Shown here: one piece after another, positions 47,032-58,120 of the stretch
Layout: every line of letters starts with the position of its first letter
How positions within the stretch are numbered: the first letter of the stretch is position 1
Source of the DNA: Uloborus plumipes
Lineage: Eukaryota > Arthropoda > Arachnida > Araneae > Uloboridae
Length of the DNA stretch: 64,000 nucleotides
Assembly: GCA_038373865.1 (NCBI GenBank)
Contig: JAXGGA010003436.1
Coordinates: 1 to 64,000, forward strand
Reading direction: 5' to 3'
The notes under the pieces: generated by a model
Database searches by the model: none
Told to the model about the DNA's origin: nothing
What the model saw: only the letters and a program-made list of their open reading frames with translations
Program-made: the position numbers and the translations under genes

Positions 47032-47319
47032 AACAGTTAAAAATTGCCTAGAAAAAAAATCTTCTGTCGATCAGATCCGGATATTACTCAAGAATTATTG
47101 AACAATACAGACCGATAAGGCAACACGCAACTCCTTTATCTCAATACTTTAACTTCAGTTTTATCATTTCATGAAATAAATAGGTGCATCGATTCGTTTT
47201 ACTTAGATATTTGATTCGCAAGTGATTCGGCTTTTTTTTTTTCAGAAAAGGGGATAAAATCTAGGGTCAGTTGGAGCAAAGGGAAACAGAATTTCAGTAG
47301 GAGCAAAAGGAAAGGATTT
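47032..47319. other. Non-coding; short repeated GTTGGAGCAAAGG motif
   Basis: TAGGGTCAGTTGGAGCAAAG at about 47262 is followed by the related TTTCAGTAGGAGCAAAAGGA. This looks like a transposon end of the TAGGG type, but no opposite end was found. Confidence 0.4.
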
Positions 47320-47562
47320 CTACGTTTCAACTTCAGATCGTTTAATTTCTTTGGGATGAATTTTACATAGCATTCTGGGCATTGTGACACATCCAAGATA
47401 CACTCTCTGAGAGTAACTAATGGGGGGAGGGGGTGGAATCGCCCCATTTACTTCCCCATGAGGTTGATATACACTAGCAGTAGGAAACCCGTTGATTGCG
47501 ATCGCCCGGTTGATATTGAGTCCATTTTGAGTCGATCGTAGCAATATTTCGAACCTTGCTTT
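47320..47562 (-). CDS. Candidate terminal exon, 80 codons plus stop, function unknown
   Basis: On the minus strand an acceptor-like sequence (TTATTAATTATGTTCTGGCAG) precedes an open frame that runs to a TAG stop. The peptide includes RFEILLRSTQNGLNINRAI, then GFPTASVYQPHGEVNGAI, a run of five prolines, and LGCVTMPRMLCKIHPKEIK. Composition is clearly GC-richer than the flanks, and the amino-acid mix is unlike the surrounding junk frames. No domain is recognised and no upstream exon was found. It may instead be part of an unrecognised element, because the adjacent 47262-47310 segment looks transposon-like. Confidence 0.28.
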   Translation of the reverse strand, partial: KARFEILLRSTQNGLNINRAIAINGFPTASVYQPHGEVNGAIPPPPPISYSQRVYLGCVTMPRMLCKIHPKEIKRSEVET

Positions 47563-47674
47563 CTGCCAGAACATAATTAATAAAAATTAATTTTTGCAAC
47601 AAAATTATGTTTAGTGTTCTCATCAAAAGTTATTTGAAAATTTTTTAAGCTTTATATAGTCACTAGAGATTTTT

Positions 47675-47951
47675 ATGCCGGCCACCTTGTCTAGTGGTCA
47701 GAGTCTTCCACGGATGGTGTGGCCCCGGGTTCGAGTCCCGGCTTGGGCATGGATGTGCTTTCTCTCTCCTGTCCTTGTCCTTTCTTTGTATGAATGTGCT
47801 GTTGTGTGAAAGGTTGCTTACCCTATAAACGGGTACCTATGGCATGCGTGTACTGTGGAAGTCGGACTTCACACCAAATAATAGTACAGTTGGAAAAAAG
47901 AAACAGCGCACCCCAAATTGACAGCCTGGCTGGCACACGACAAAAAAAAAA
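47675..47951 (+). mobile_element. tRNA-derived SINE, copy 2, with target duplication
   Basis: The head CGGCCACCTTGTCTAGTGGT contains the A-box-like TAGTGGTCAGAG. GGTTCGAGTCC, a perfect B box, follows about 40 bases later. The body (TTTCTCTCTCCTGTCCTTGT, CCTATAAACGGGTACCTATG) matches copy 1. The 3' part differs from copy 1: GGAAGTCGGACTTCACACC, AACAGCGCACCCCAAATTGA, then CTGGCTGGCACACGAC and an A tail. AGAGATTTT flanks it on the left (47665-47673) and right (47952-47960), a 9 bp or longer duplication typical of LINE-driven retroposition. Confidence 0.9.
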
Positions 47952-47960
47952 AGAGATTTT

Positions 47961-48309
47961 CATTGTCACTATTATAATGATTTCATAACAAGCAATGTAC
48001 TTGTGTCTGAAAATACTTATATGTGAGTTAACATAATTTTAGCCATTTAATATGACTCCACTTGAAAAGTTTTGAAGTATTTTTTAATAAGAGTGAACCT
48101 ACAATTTGAAGTCGGCATCGTCCCAACTTATCCATGTATGCATCATATCTGTTTAAGTCATTAGTGTCTGCATCATGCATCCCCCCCCCTCCTCCCCACG
48201 CTCCCCACAAAGTCGATCTTGTGTTCACATCAAACTTGGAAAGTAGATCTTCAGTCAACTTAGGTTGCCGAGCGCAGATGTACTCTAAAAGAACTGCAGT
48301 ACAATTATA
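47961..48309. other. Non-coding spacer between SINE and MITE
   Basis: It contains a C-rich run at 48180-48205. No gene recognised. Confidence 0.5.
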
Positions 48310-48783
48310 CAGTCGAACCTGTTTATCTCGAAAACCTCTCTATGTCGAACTTTTTCAATTTCCCCGCATTTACAGCATAAATTTAATGTTTTTTCTCATG
48401 TTTATCTCGAATGATTTTTCCCGAAAACCTCTATATCTCGAATTTTGACGGCTCTCATTTTTGAATTTCATTTCCAGCCACCTTTATCAATGGTATAACT
48501 TGGAGACAAAAATCATCTTCTGCACAATCATTCAAAGATTGTTCGTACTTAAAGGTATGCATTAACTTGCTACCGATATAGTCTTCACAATTAGTAAGAC
48601 GTGGACTCACAACATGTCGTACAGTAAAATATTCAACACTATCAATGCAAAACAATGTATTAAGTATTTAACTTTGTTCCAATTGCTTATTTTTGTAAAT
48701 TTTATCACAACCTCTGTATCTCGAAACCTCGTATCTGAATTTTTCTTCTGTCCCGTGAAATTCGAGATAGACTGGTTTGACTG
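48310..48783. mobile_element. Pogo/Tigger-type MITE or deletion derivative, 474 bp
   Basis: The left end CAGTCGAACCTGTTTATCTC pairs with the right end (reverse complement CAGTCAAACCAGTCTATCTC), and TA flanks both sides. The CAGTCGAACC...ATCTCGAA style is that of pogo/Tigger termini in arthropods. Near each end the word CCTCT(A/C/G)TATCTCGAA is repeated, giving subterminal motif arrays. A 66-codon minus-strand frame inside (48455-48655) may be the last trace of coding sequence, but I cannot match it. Confidence 0.85.
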
Positions 48784-48919
48784 TACTAGAAAATCTCTAG
48801 GAACATGTACTTCCGTGTGGTATACCTATCATTTTGCATTTTTCCATGTGGGATTGTTTCTACTCAATTATAACATAAACACCAAAAACGCACGGTAAAG
48901 ATTCCCCATAAAATATATT

Positions 48920-49075
48920 TGTATTAGGGGAGCTCCCTTATAGGGGCTTTCAATCTCGATAAAGGGCTTTCACCCCTTATAAGGGGCGAACACCATCAGT
49001 TCCTGAGCAACAGGGGATCTCTGTGCCAAGATCCGACGTGAACAGCAGATTTAGACCAAAAATATATAGCACCCG
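48920..49075. repeat. GGGG/CCCC repeat segment related to 57285-57590
   Basis: CCCTTATAGGGGCTTTC and a following GGGCTTTCACCCCTTATAAG form overlapping hairpins. They are followed by GGGATCTCTGTGCCAAGATC and CGACGTGAACAGCAGA. The latter phrase resembles GGACTTCTGTGCAAAAATCC and GATGTAAGC at 57290, so the two places probably hold fragments of one repeat family. No boundaries could be fixed. Confidence 0.5.
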
Positions 49076-49590
49076 TAACCCACATAGCACAAACACGAAA
49101 CGGTTTCTTAATTGAATTAGTATTGCAGGTTGCTGGAATGAATGAGTTCACTGTTAAACCAAAATGACAAGTTTTTACAACAAATGTATATTGTTACAGA
49201 GTACCAAAAAGCAGTTTTTGGTTACGTGCGTTATAAAGATTCTAGATAATTTTGCTTACCTGTAATTAAGAATAACTACAATCTACGAAGAAATTGATTA
49301 CTGGAAAATGGCAGAGGTTGTGCTTACTAAATCACTATAAATTAGTATCTTCCAAATCGGATCCGATGTTGCTAGATCTTGGGCTGGAAACTTGATAATT
49401 TTAACTAAAAAATGGGTTAGAAAACTAACTTTAGGTCGCTGAATCCGTGTTTACAGCAAAACCTAGGATGTTTTGCGCATTGAATTAAGAAACTATGCTT
49501 CCCTGTGAATAAAATGGCATACAACACACATGCTGATATAAAATGCGTTTCATATTTTGATGCATATGTCCTATTTTTCATGGATTGGAC
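49076..49590. other. AT-rich DNA, no gene seen
   Basis: Nothing recognised until the target site GATTGGAC at 49583-49590. Confidence 0.5.
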
Positions 49591-51085
49591 CAGTGGCGTA
49601 TCCAGGAATTGATTTTGGGGGGTGCACATCGAACATCGACACTGTGATGAGAAAGGAAAAAAATCAAGAAATATGGTGAAACTTTAAAAACGCAGTATTT
49701 CGATTTAATTTTTTCTATTGAACGTTGCTCAAAGATTTTTTTTTTTTTTTCACAAAAATGAATATCATGCAAGAACAATAAACATATTACGAAAAAAAAT
49801 CTCAAGCCAAAAGCACTCAAGTCTTCATCGGAAAATTGATAGATCATTTATAATTAAAAAAAAATAGTTGCATGATAAAAAATATTTTTGAAGGTCCGAG
49901 AGTACCAAAATGAAATTTTTTGTACATTTTGGTTTTTATGAAGTTTTATTTTATGATTATTTTTGTTTCATCAAAGATAAGATTTTTCTTAGCTTATATG
50001 CACGCATTTTCTCATGCATATTCTACAAAATGTCCATTTAAACGTCCTTCAGATGTTGGGGAACGTGGAGGTAAGATTTAAATAACGGGGCAAATTGGAA
50101 TGTTAAAACATTTTAACTCTTCAGCGCCATCCACCTAGCAATATACTAACTATATTCTTAAACTTATAGTCGATTGGACGATTGCGATTCAAATATAAAT
50201 AGACTGAAAAATCAAAGGGAATATATACAACTCATTTTCAAAATTTCATACACATATTGTAATATTTTGCACTTTCTGGAAAATTGTTTTTGTTTTTCAT
50301 CTATTACTTACTCTTTTTTTTAAATCCCAAATGTGCTCATTGATTAATTCATTCATTCGCTTTCCTTCATTAATATTTCAACTTGTTTATTTATTCATTT
50401 CTAATAAAACTTTTAACAATAAAATAAAAACTTTCATTTCATCCCATGAGAAAAGAAAGTAGAAACTGATCCCTTTTCCTTCAAGGTAAAAATTTACTGC
50501 TGAAAAGAGCAGTAATGTTTCAATGTAAGTGTTAATATAAAAAACTTTTTTCTTAATGTGCGATAAGTTTTTAAACAAAAATCCAATTTGTCACATTTCG
50601 AAAAAAAAAATAAGCTATCTTAACTACTTCACTTTGACCCACATTCTTAAATTTTTTAAAACATTTCATTGTTAAAAATTATCACTCAGCTGACATGCAA
50701 TAACCGGCAAGTTGGACTTTTTTTAAATTACTGATATTGAAAATTATGTTCGCTACTGTTGTGTCAAGCTTTTATAGCAAAATATCTAGACTGTTGTGAG
50801 AGTAATTTTGTTTTCCATAACTGATATTCTGAAACTAAAACCCAAATGCTAGGCATAAAATAACTCTCAGCTATGAAAAAAGTACGTACACTTAACTCAT
50901 AACGAATGAAATGAATTTAACGTATACTTTGTGTTTTGTATTATGTGTTTTTGTATGCATATTATTTTCTTTACGATGTAAAATAATAATATGACAATTT
51001 GTTCAAAATAATCTTTAAAAAAGAGAAAATAAGAGGAGGAGCAATGCTTAAACACATTTAAATCATTTAAATAATCTGCAATTAA

Positions 51086-52489
51086 CCCTACACTGCATGA
51101 TTTTTTATTTTTCGTAGAAAAAAATATATGTGTTTGTCAATGTAATAAGAAAACAAGGAAAAATATTTAAGAAAAATTAACTCTAAATTTTCACCCCTTT
51201 CTAGTTAAAATTGGTTTTGTTGCCAAATGGCTACACCATGCATTCAAAAGATAAAAATGATTATAAATGATAGTCTTGAAATTAGTTCTTTTTTGTAAAA
51301 AAATAGAGGAATTGAACATTTAGTACACTGTACTCTTGTAATCCTTTACATTTTGACATTTTACATTATATTTTATATGTACTTGTACTTTCCGATGATC
51401 AATTCTGTCAAATCTGATGTCTTTTGGAGGCTCTCTCGCGCAAGCTTTCTTTCTTTTCTCTTTTTTTTTTTGGTTTGTAACTAGTTCCTCTGTAGCTAAT
51501 GGTCTCTTTTTAATACGCTTTTATTAATTTCACATGTGGGTTTGTTTGTATGTATGTATGTATGTATGTAACTCTGAATAAAAGATAAAATTTACGTTCT
51601 TTGCAAATATAAAAGTAATATATTTAATATTATTTTTAATGCTAAAGGCTAAACTGTAATGCACATTGATGTATTATAAGTACATGTAAACTTAAGTGCG
51701 GATATTCAGTAGTTTTGAATATCAGAGGGAAACCCGTGATGATTACAGAGCATTCCAATGTAAAAGCGTATTTTTTAGTTTTTTCTCAAAACTATATTTT
51801 AAAATTATTAATGACTTTACTTGTTCGTGTAAGCACAACGTTTGTGCTAACTGAAATCTAAAATGAACACGTTTTAAAGGCTTTTCCCTATTGATTTTTT
51901 GTTTGTTCACTCTGTTGAACATCAACTAAGCATTGATAATTGCGAGGTCTTATAAACGGTAGAACAGCCGAAAGTACCACTTTTGGGTCCGCATGATTAT
52001 ATTATACCTTCCAAAAAGAGAAAGAAGCTAGCGCGAAACATAAACAAAGTACATACTTTATGAATTGTAGAGATGAATCGAAGTGTTCTCTGGATGCTTA
52101 CTGCATAATGTTGCCAAATGGCTACAGACGTGTATTATGTCCTAGATTTTTTCCAAATAATTATTTTGATGTAAAACGCATCTTAAATGAAAGAAAAATG
52201 TTTATTTTATTCCTGTTATTTTTTTAAAAGACGAAGAAAAATATTTCATAGTAAAAAATAATTTCAAAACATGATAGTTTGAGTGATTTTAAAAGCTATC
52301 CATATGGATTCATTTAAGAGCATGTAACAGACCAGTGCTGCCATGTATGGAGGATAAATGGTGATAATTGCTTTAAATATACCCAATACTTGCTTTTTAT
52401 GCATTGAGTTGCCTTATGACTACATTCTACTATTCATAAGGAGGACAAATTGTCCATGTAGCCAATTGGCAACACCATGCAGTGTAGGG
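51086..52489. mobile_element. TTAA (piggyBac-like) non-autonomous element nested in the hAT
   Basis: The ends are CCCTACACTGCATG and its exact reverse complement, each next to TTAA (51082-51085, 52490-52493). The motif TTGCCAAATGGCTAC occurs near 51219 and 52110, and its inverted relative GTAGCCAATTGGCAAC lies near the right end; two of these are followed by ACACCATGCA. They look like subterminal protein-binding repeats. No transposase was found in the 1.4 kb. The TTAA target and CCCT start are known piggyBac traits. This copy has no sequence in common with the ends of the 26790 unit beyond the leading CCC, so it is a different lineage. Confidence 0.88.
51543..51571. repeat. (TATG)n microsatellite
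   Basis: About six tandem TATG units, inside the TTAA element. Confidence 0.9.
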
Positions 52490-52791
52490 TTAATAGGAAG
52501 CTTAAACGTCTAAAAATGTTTGTGAGAGGCGCGGGTACATCGCTCATTTTCCTCTTACATTTCCACAATTACAGAATAACAATTAGTTTTGCTTCTTATT
52601 GTCGAAAACAGAAAATATGACAATATTTCAGTGTCCATAAAGTATTTTTCATTGAAAAAACCTGAAGCATATTTATATGAAGGTTATATGTTTTTACAAA
52701 ATTCGGTGCCACCATTTTTTATTGTCTTACAAAATCTTGGGGGGTGCATTGGTCCCTTGGCACCCCCCCTGGATACGCCACTGGATTGGAC

Positions 52792-55700
52792 CACATATTA
52801 CTCTCACAGTCTGTTGATAAACACATTGTTATAACGATCTCATGAAAAATACGCATTAAACGTATTTATTAAACGTTCTCCAGAAAAAAAAATCTCATCA
52901 TTGTATTTGTAACATAGTATGTGTAATTATACATTAAAAATCATATTCTGAAAATTTTTAATTTTTTAACTAAAAACTTTAACGTACTTGTTTTTATTTT
53001 TTCAAATTATACTTCTTTGATTTTTTTCAGATATTTTTGTTTAGTTGTAACAAAGGTCATACTTTTAAACAAGAAAATATTTTCTTTCTTCGTAGAAAAC
53101 AAAAGAATAGTTACTAAAGAAATGTAAGATTAATATCTTACATTTCAAATGGTTTTGGATTTTGATTTCAGTTTTTCTTTTTAATTTTAGGCTCTCTTTA
53201 GTTTTATTATTCTTTGTTTTTTATCAGCGAAAACTTTTCAGCATGCTGTAAAAGGCGGAAGAAAAGGCCATAAAAATGTTTTCCCGTAAATATAACGGAG
53301 AAATATTATCTTACACATGAAATAGATATTTCTTATTTCTCCTTAACTGAAATAAAACAATAAAACGCTTTTCCACTTGTGTCGCTTTCGGGACTACCAT
53401 TCTTACAAACTCGCGTTTTCCTCATCAAACCAAGTCTTAAGTTACACAATTTGTTTTCCGCAAGATTGTATTTTATTTACTAGAATAACATGCATGTTAC
53501 TCTCTGAAGTAATTTCTCTTGGAAGTTTTAGTCATTTTAGGTATTCAAAATGCTCAAGTACTAAAATAGAAACCTCAGACCATTACGAGAAGATTAGAAT
53601 GAATATACATTTACTTGAAGTACCTTTTTCAAAACCTTTTTGAAAATCAATCCGTATTGTGTTTATAATATATTTAAATAAGTATTCAAAAAACGTTAAA
53701 CACAGAATTGGACCTAGCACGCTAAATATAGTTTAACACATGGAGAGAAATAAAAATAAAGAAATAAAATAAGATAGGATAAAATGAAAATAATAATAAC
53801 ATATTGCTTCTTAATATGCTTTTCACTCTGCGTAAAATTTAGTTAAAGGTGATAGACAATAACGATTTAGTTACTTAAAGATAGTAATGCCACTTACTGA
53901 ACATAAACGATGTTTTGTAATTCTTGTATTTTTAAAAAAATAGGATAGTAAAAAAGTAGTCTCATATTTATTAAATAAAACGGACAAGTAATTGTAATTT
54001 TTTTTATTTTTATGAGCATTCTTTAAAGCAGTTCCATGGTAATCTTCAAGTTCTCAATAGAGGCTGAATCTGGAAAAGTAGGTGTCGCGCATAATTAAAG
54101 TTTACACTTTTGCGTATACAAGTGATTTTAAAACACTATATTGTTTTTTATTTTTGACAAAATTTTTAATATTTTAGGAATGCACCTTAAAGCAATCGTG
54201 ATCATAACTTTAACGAAGTACTCTACACCTACTTTACAATTTAAACCCTCCAACACTAGCATAGTTTCTTCTTTTGTAGAGCTGTATTCTCCTTTAATGC
54301 TACTGTAAAGTCGAGACTTTACATTTCATTTTTAGGCTCCATAATTTTTGATATGCTCCTGGGTCAAATATGATTGACTTTCGTTCAGCCTTTGAGTGCA
54401 ACTTGATTCTAAGAAGCTATTTTTTTCTGATGGACCACATGCCTAATTATTTCGCTTGTCGGTTTAATGCACGGAACTTTAATGCATATAGAAGGAAAAA
54501 GGATATACAGTGATTCATTCATGACTTATAAAGAGACACAAAAACGACAGAGTACTTCACAAGTACTTTTGAAATTCGACCAACGGACATGGGAAAAAAA
54601 AAACTTATCGGAACGCTTGCCTCTTATTTTGATAACTCTTAGCGCAGAGATCGGTTTTTCAGGTCAGCTCATGGGGCTATAGATTTCAAAGAACTGGATG
54701 CCTGACATTAGCTTTTTTTTAAGGGGGCTTTTTTTATTTCATATTTGCAAATCTAGTAAATAATTTTTAACGAGGAAAAAACTCCTAACTTCTCAATGAG
54801 AAAGTATCTGCGCTTGAAATGTCAGAAGAGCGTTTTAAGACTACAAAATAATCAAATCCATTTCGTATGTCTTTTAAAGTCTCTAAAATATTTTAAAACT
54901 GAGGTTAAGAAAGACATACGCTTCGGTTAAAAGTAAAAGATATTTCATTTAACAGCAATAAAAAGTTTTCTACATTCAATTTACTTCCCTGAGAATAAAT
55001 GAGCGCTTTCAAGGCTGCGCCTCTTCTTACAGGGGAGGGGGATAACTTTATTATATTTTGCATTGTCCCTGCTTACAGACTTCAGTATATTCATTTTTTA
55101 GTTTTTATGATTGAACAATTTTTGACTTAATAATTAAAAAAAATCCCTCAACTTTTCAGATAGTATTGGCGGACTCCTTATCTCGCTGTTCAAAGTACTG
55201 TTTAAGGATCTGGGTGTGTAGTGAACAGTAAATCCACTTCTTTTTCTTACAAACTAGAAGTCAAAGTTTTAGCTTTCACTTTCATATCTTATTATCTGGC
55301 CTATCCTATTATCAATATACCTTTCATATCATCAAACATTAATTTCGACTAGACTTTTATGATCAAAATTGAGAAACGAAGTCCCATATGCAAACAGTAA
55401 GTGAAGACATAAGAAATTCACCAACGCTGCCATATTAATCGAAGCATTTCTTTTTACCAAGGAAAGAGAATGCAGCTAATAAAGGGTCGATCAATGTGTA
55501 GCATCCTATCCCAGAGAGGATTCAAAAGAATGTTTTCTTTTTTCGACTCGTTTCATCATATCTCGATCAGGATGTCTCGTTAAGTCGAGATGATGGCGCC
55601 AGATGAAAAAAAAAATAGTGAAATGTGCTCTCTTCTGCACTTCTTTCGATTAAAAACAAGAGCTTTAAAATGATTGTATGTATAGGGATAAAATGAAACC

Positions 55701-56798
55701 ATGTCAGTTTCAAACTATTACTTTTGAAATAGTAAAAACATTAATTTAATGCCGTGGTTTAATGAAAATGTGTAAGTATTTGGATATGTTTCATATTAGC
55801 TGCGGAATAACATTTGTATGAATGTTTGTCTATGATAATATCATTTTCACAAAAACTCATTCCGTGCCCATGAAAATCAAAAATTTAAAGCTGAATAGAG
55901 ATCGTTGAAACGTTTTAGATGAATAGATATGTGCAATGGCAATCCTAAAAAGTATTCACAGCATTTATGGACAGTAGTTCCGAAATCAAAAAAGTGTAGA
56001 ATGGATAATTTGGAAATGATGTTGTATCATAATGAAGCATATTTTGCTTCAAAATTAGCAACTGTTGGAAGAACGTTGAATTCTGTTTGCAGGCAGACTG
56101 TAAATATTGCTTTTCCTTAATATAACAGCAACTGGAGGAAAGCTGTACTTATTTTTACTTTTTATACTGGATTATAATGTATTAACATTATAATCTAGTC
56201 ATATGCCAAAAACAAAGGGGGGGGGGGGGCGAACCTCAACATTCAAAAAATAGAATCTGCACCAATAACAAGTTTGTTTAGTATCACAAGGATATTACGT
56301 ACAAAAAGTACCAAGAATTTGAGCGTCGGGTTTCGAAATTAAGAGTGGGAGAAGGGGTGTCCAAAAAACATAACGTAACATTAATTCTGCTAGATCTGAA
56401 ACACTCATCATTTCTATCAAAGTTATTGATACAATTTTGAAGGTGCTACTATTACTAATATTGACGTAAGTAATAATTCTACATGGGTCAGTCTTTGGGA
56501 GGGGGGACAAAAGGGGGCGGAGGCGTTTCCTCCGAATTTTGAAAAATGCGCCTCGTGTATAAATAAGTGTGCACGAATGTATTTTATTATTTTTATACAA
56601 TATTTTGTATTTTTGTCTGTGTATTCTTCCTCCTGTCTATAGGGAAACCTATATTCAGAAGATCTAACTATGATCAATTTACCTTTCAAACAAGATAGGA
56701 ACGATATTTTATTATTTTCAGTTTATTTCTTCCATTAATAGAAGTAGGTGACGCATTGGGAAATATTTGTCTAAAACAAGTACCGCTTTGTCTTTTTC
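52792..56798. other. About 4 kb AT-rich DNA, no gene called
   Basis: Frames of 60-100 codons occur (53377-53643, 54467-54682, 55929-56120 on plus; 56295-56689 on minus). None shows a domain that I recognise or convincing splice borders. Around 55559 ATCTCGATCAGGATG and GTCGAGATGATGG form a loose hairpin. G-rich runs lie at 56217-56230 and 56500-56520. Confidence 0.45.
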
Positions 56799-57065
56799 GT
56801 GGAAGAATATCTACTATTAGTTATGTGCACTATTAAATTTGGTGGCAGCGGCGTTATCTTACTGTCTGTTTGCGTATTGTGCGCCTGGCTGCCACGAACG
56901 CTTCCATTTGAAAAAAGAGAGATAGGTTTAGGACGTGCACTTCCCGATGCCTTCAGCTTTTTCTCGCTTGCTACTTCCTCGTTGCATTTCCCTCCTATTT
57001 CGAGAAAGTCAGAAGAGACTTGGCGCGTGTGCAGATGCTGCGGAGGTCGCACGAAAAAATTTTAG
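56799..57065 (+). CDS. Open frame in a GC-richer pocket, unassigned
   Basis: This is one of the most evenly composed stretches in the window. The plus strand encodes 88 residues with a hydrophobic N-terminal part (GGSGVILLSVCVLCAWLP) that could be a signal or anchor, followed by a basic end CRCCGGRTKKF and a TAG. The minus strand is open over the same interval (57052-56771), so an open frame here is weak evidence by itself. No family is recognised on either strand. It could be a small secreted protein, a first exon, a CpG-rich regulatory region, or an old element. Confidence 0.2.
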   Translation: MEEYLLLVMCTIKFGGSGVILLSVCVLCAWLPRTLPFEKREIGLGRALPDAFSFFSLATSSLHFPPISRKSEETWRVCRCCGGRTKKF

Positions 57066-57284
57066 ACAGTACCTATTTTGAGCCAACTCTACCCCATGAG
57101 AAACAGTTTTTACTTTACTGACTCTCCACGCGTTTTAGAAAATTTCTCACTTTCTCTGTTTTAAGACAGTTGAATGCTAGTAGCTTGTCACTAATCAAAT
57201 AAAATGAAAAAATAGTGTAAAAGTTCCCGTCACTGTGTAGAAAAGAGCATTTTTATACCTCAAAGTTTAAATTCTGGCAAAAAA

Positions 57285-57590
57285 CTCCAAGGACTTCTGT
57301 GCAAAAATCCGATGTAAGCTGTGTATTGGAGTAAGAAAAACCCCCGTGAGGGGTCGAACCCCATACCTTTATGGGGGTGAAATATCCCATGCGAGTTGAG
57401 TATCAAAGGACCTCTTTGCGTAATTAACAAAGATTCGACATAAACTGTAGACTTTTATGAGGTAATCCTTCTGGGGTGCACTTTCATAGTGGATGAATAC
57501 GCCCTATGAATTCTAGAACATCTATGAAAGGAACTTGTGTGCCAAATTTGGTAAAGGTGCAACGTATGTTGTGGATTTCTATTGGTAACA
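57285..57590 (+). repeat. Degenerate tandem units, possibly a non-LTR retroposon 3' end
   Basis: Three related segments follow one another. They carry AAGGACTTCTGTGCAAAAAT, then AAAGGACCTCTTTGCG with AAAGATTCGACATAAACTG, then AAAGGAACTTGTGTGCCAAA with GGTGCAACGTATG. The last leads directly into a (CA)n run. A 3' end with the phrase TGTGCCAAATTTGGT followed by a CA-type tail recalls RTE-like non-LTR 3' ends in arthropods; this is inferred from general resemblance. CCCCCGTGAGGGGTCGAACC also lies here and pairs loosely with ATGGGGGTG. Confidence 0.45.
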
Positions 57591-57596
57591 CGCACA

Positions 57597-57597
57597 C

Positions 57598-57636
<39 letters not shown>
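57597..57636. repeat. (CA)n microsatellite
   Basis: About 40 bases of ACAC with one G interruption. Reading frames through it are artefacts. Confidence 0.95.
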
Positions 57637-57638
<2 letters not shown>

Positions 57639-57946
57639 TATCATACAGCCATTTTATAATACAGATAATTTACCAATTTCAATCACCGAGTTATTGGGAG
57701 GAACTAATAAGTGGAGGAAATATAAAACAATTGCCAATATTTTAATTTTCAGTGTGTTGCAAAAACCGATTAACTTCTATGATGTAAGTAAACTTTAAAC
57801 AAATAATGATTTTAAAAAATCTTATGCGGTAAATGCTGCGATCATTAATTAATGATATATATTTTATCATCCCTATTTTCATGACCTTCATCATCCTAGG
57901 TTGCCTGTCTTTTTATTATTTTTTAACATAATTTTGGTTCAGAAAC
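57637..57946. other. AT-rich spacer, no gene seen
   Basis: Nothing recognised. Confidence 0.5.
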
Positions 57947-58120
57947 GTCGACATCGAGAAACATCGAAAGAAAAACATCGATATTATCGATATTATTAAA
58001 AACAATGACCCTAATACATAGACGGTAAACAATGATGTTTCGGAAGCATTTGCATCGATATTGCTATATCTTTCCCCGCAACACATGAGAGATATTTTAC
58101 CATGTGTACTATCGATCGTA
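57947..58120. repeat. Cluster of ATCGAT/ATCGATATT words
   Basis: AACATCGATATTATCGATAT, GCATCGATATTGC and ACTATCGATCG occur within 170 bases, together with ACATCGAGAAACATCGAAAG. The density is far above the rest of the window. It could be the core of an old MITE or a cluster of binding sites; no boundaries or TIRs were found. Confidence 0.45.

Larger units (their letters stand above)
49591..52783. mobile_element. hAT-type element, 3.2 kb, perfect 8 bp target duplication
   Basis: The left end CAGTGGCGTATCCAGG is matched by its exact reverse complement at the right (CCTGGATACGCCACTG). Next to each end is a GGGGGG(T)GC / GC(A)CCCCCC block. The flanks are GATTGGAC on both sides (49583-49590, 52784-52791). 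CAGTGGCG starts and 8 bp duplications are classic hAT features. The interior is AT-rich; I found no hAT transposase or BED zinc finger, so it is a non-autonomous copy. It has been invaded by the TTAA element at 51086-52489, leaving about 1.8 kb of its own sequence. Confidence 0.92.
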
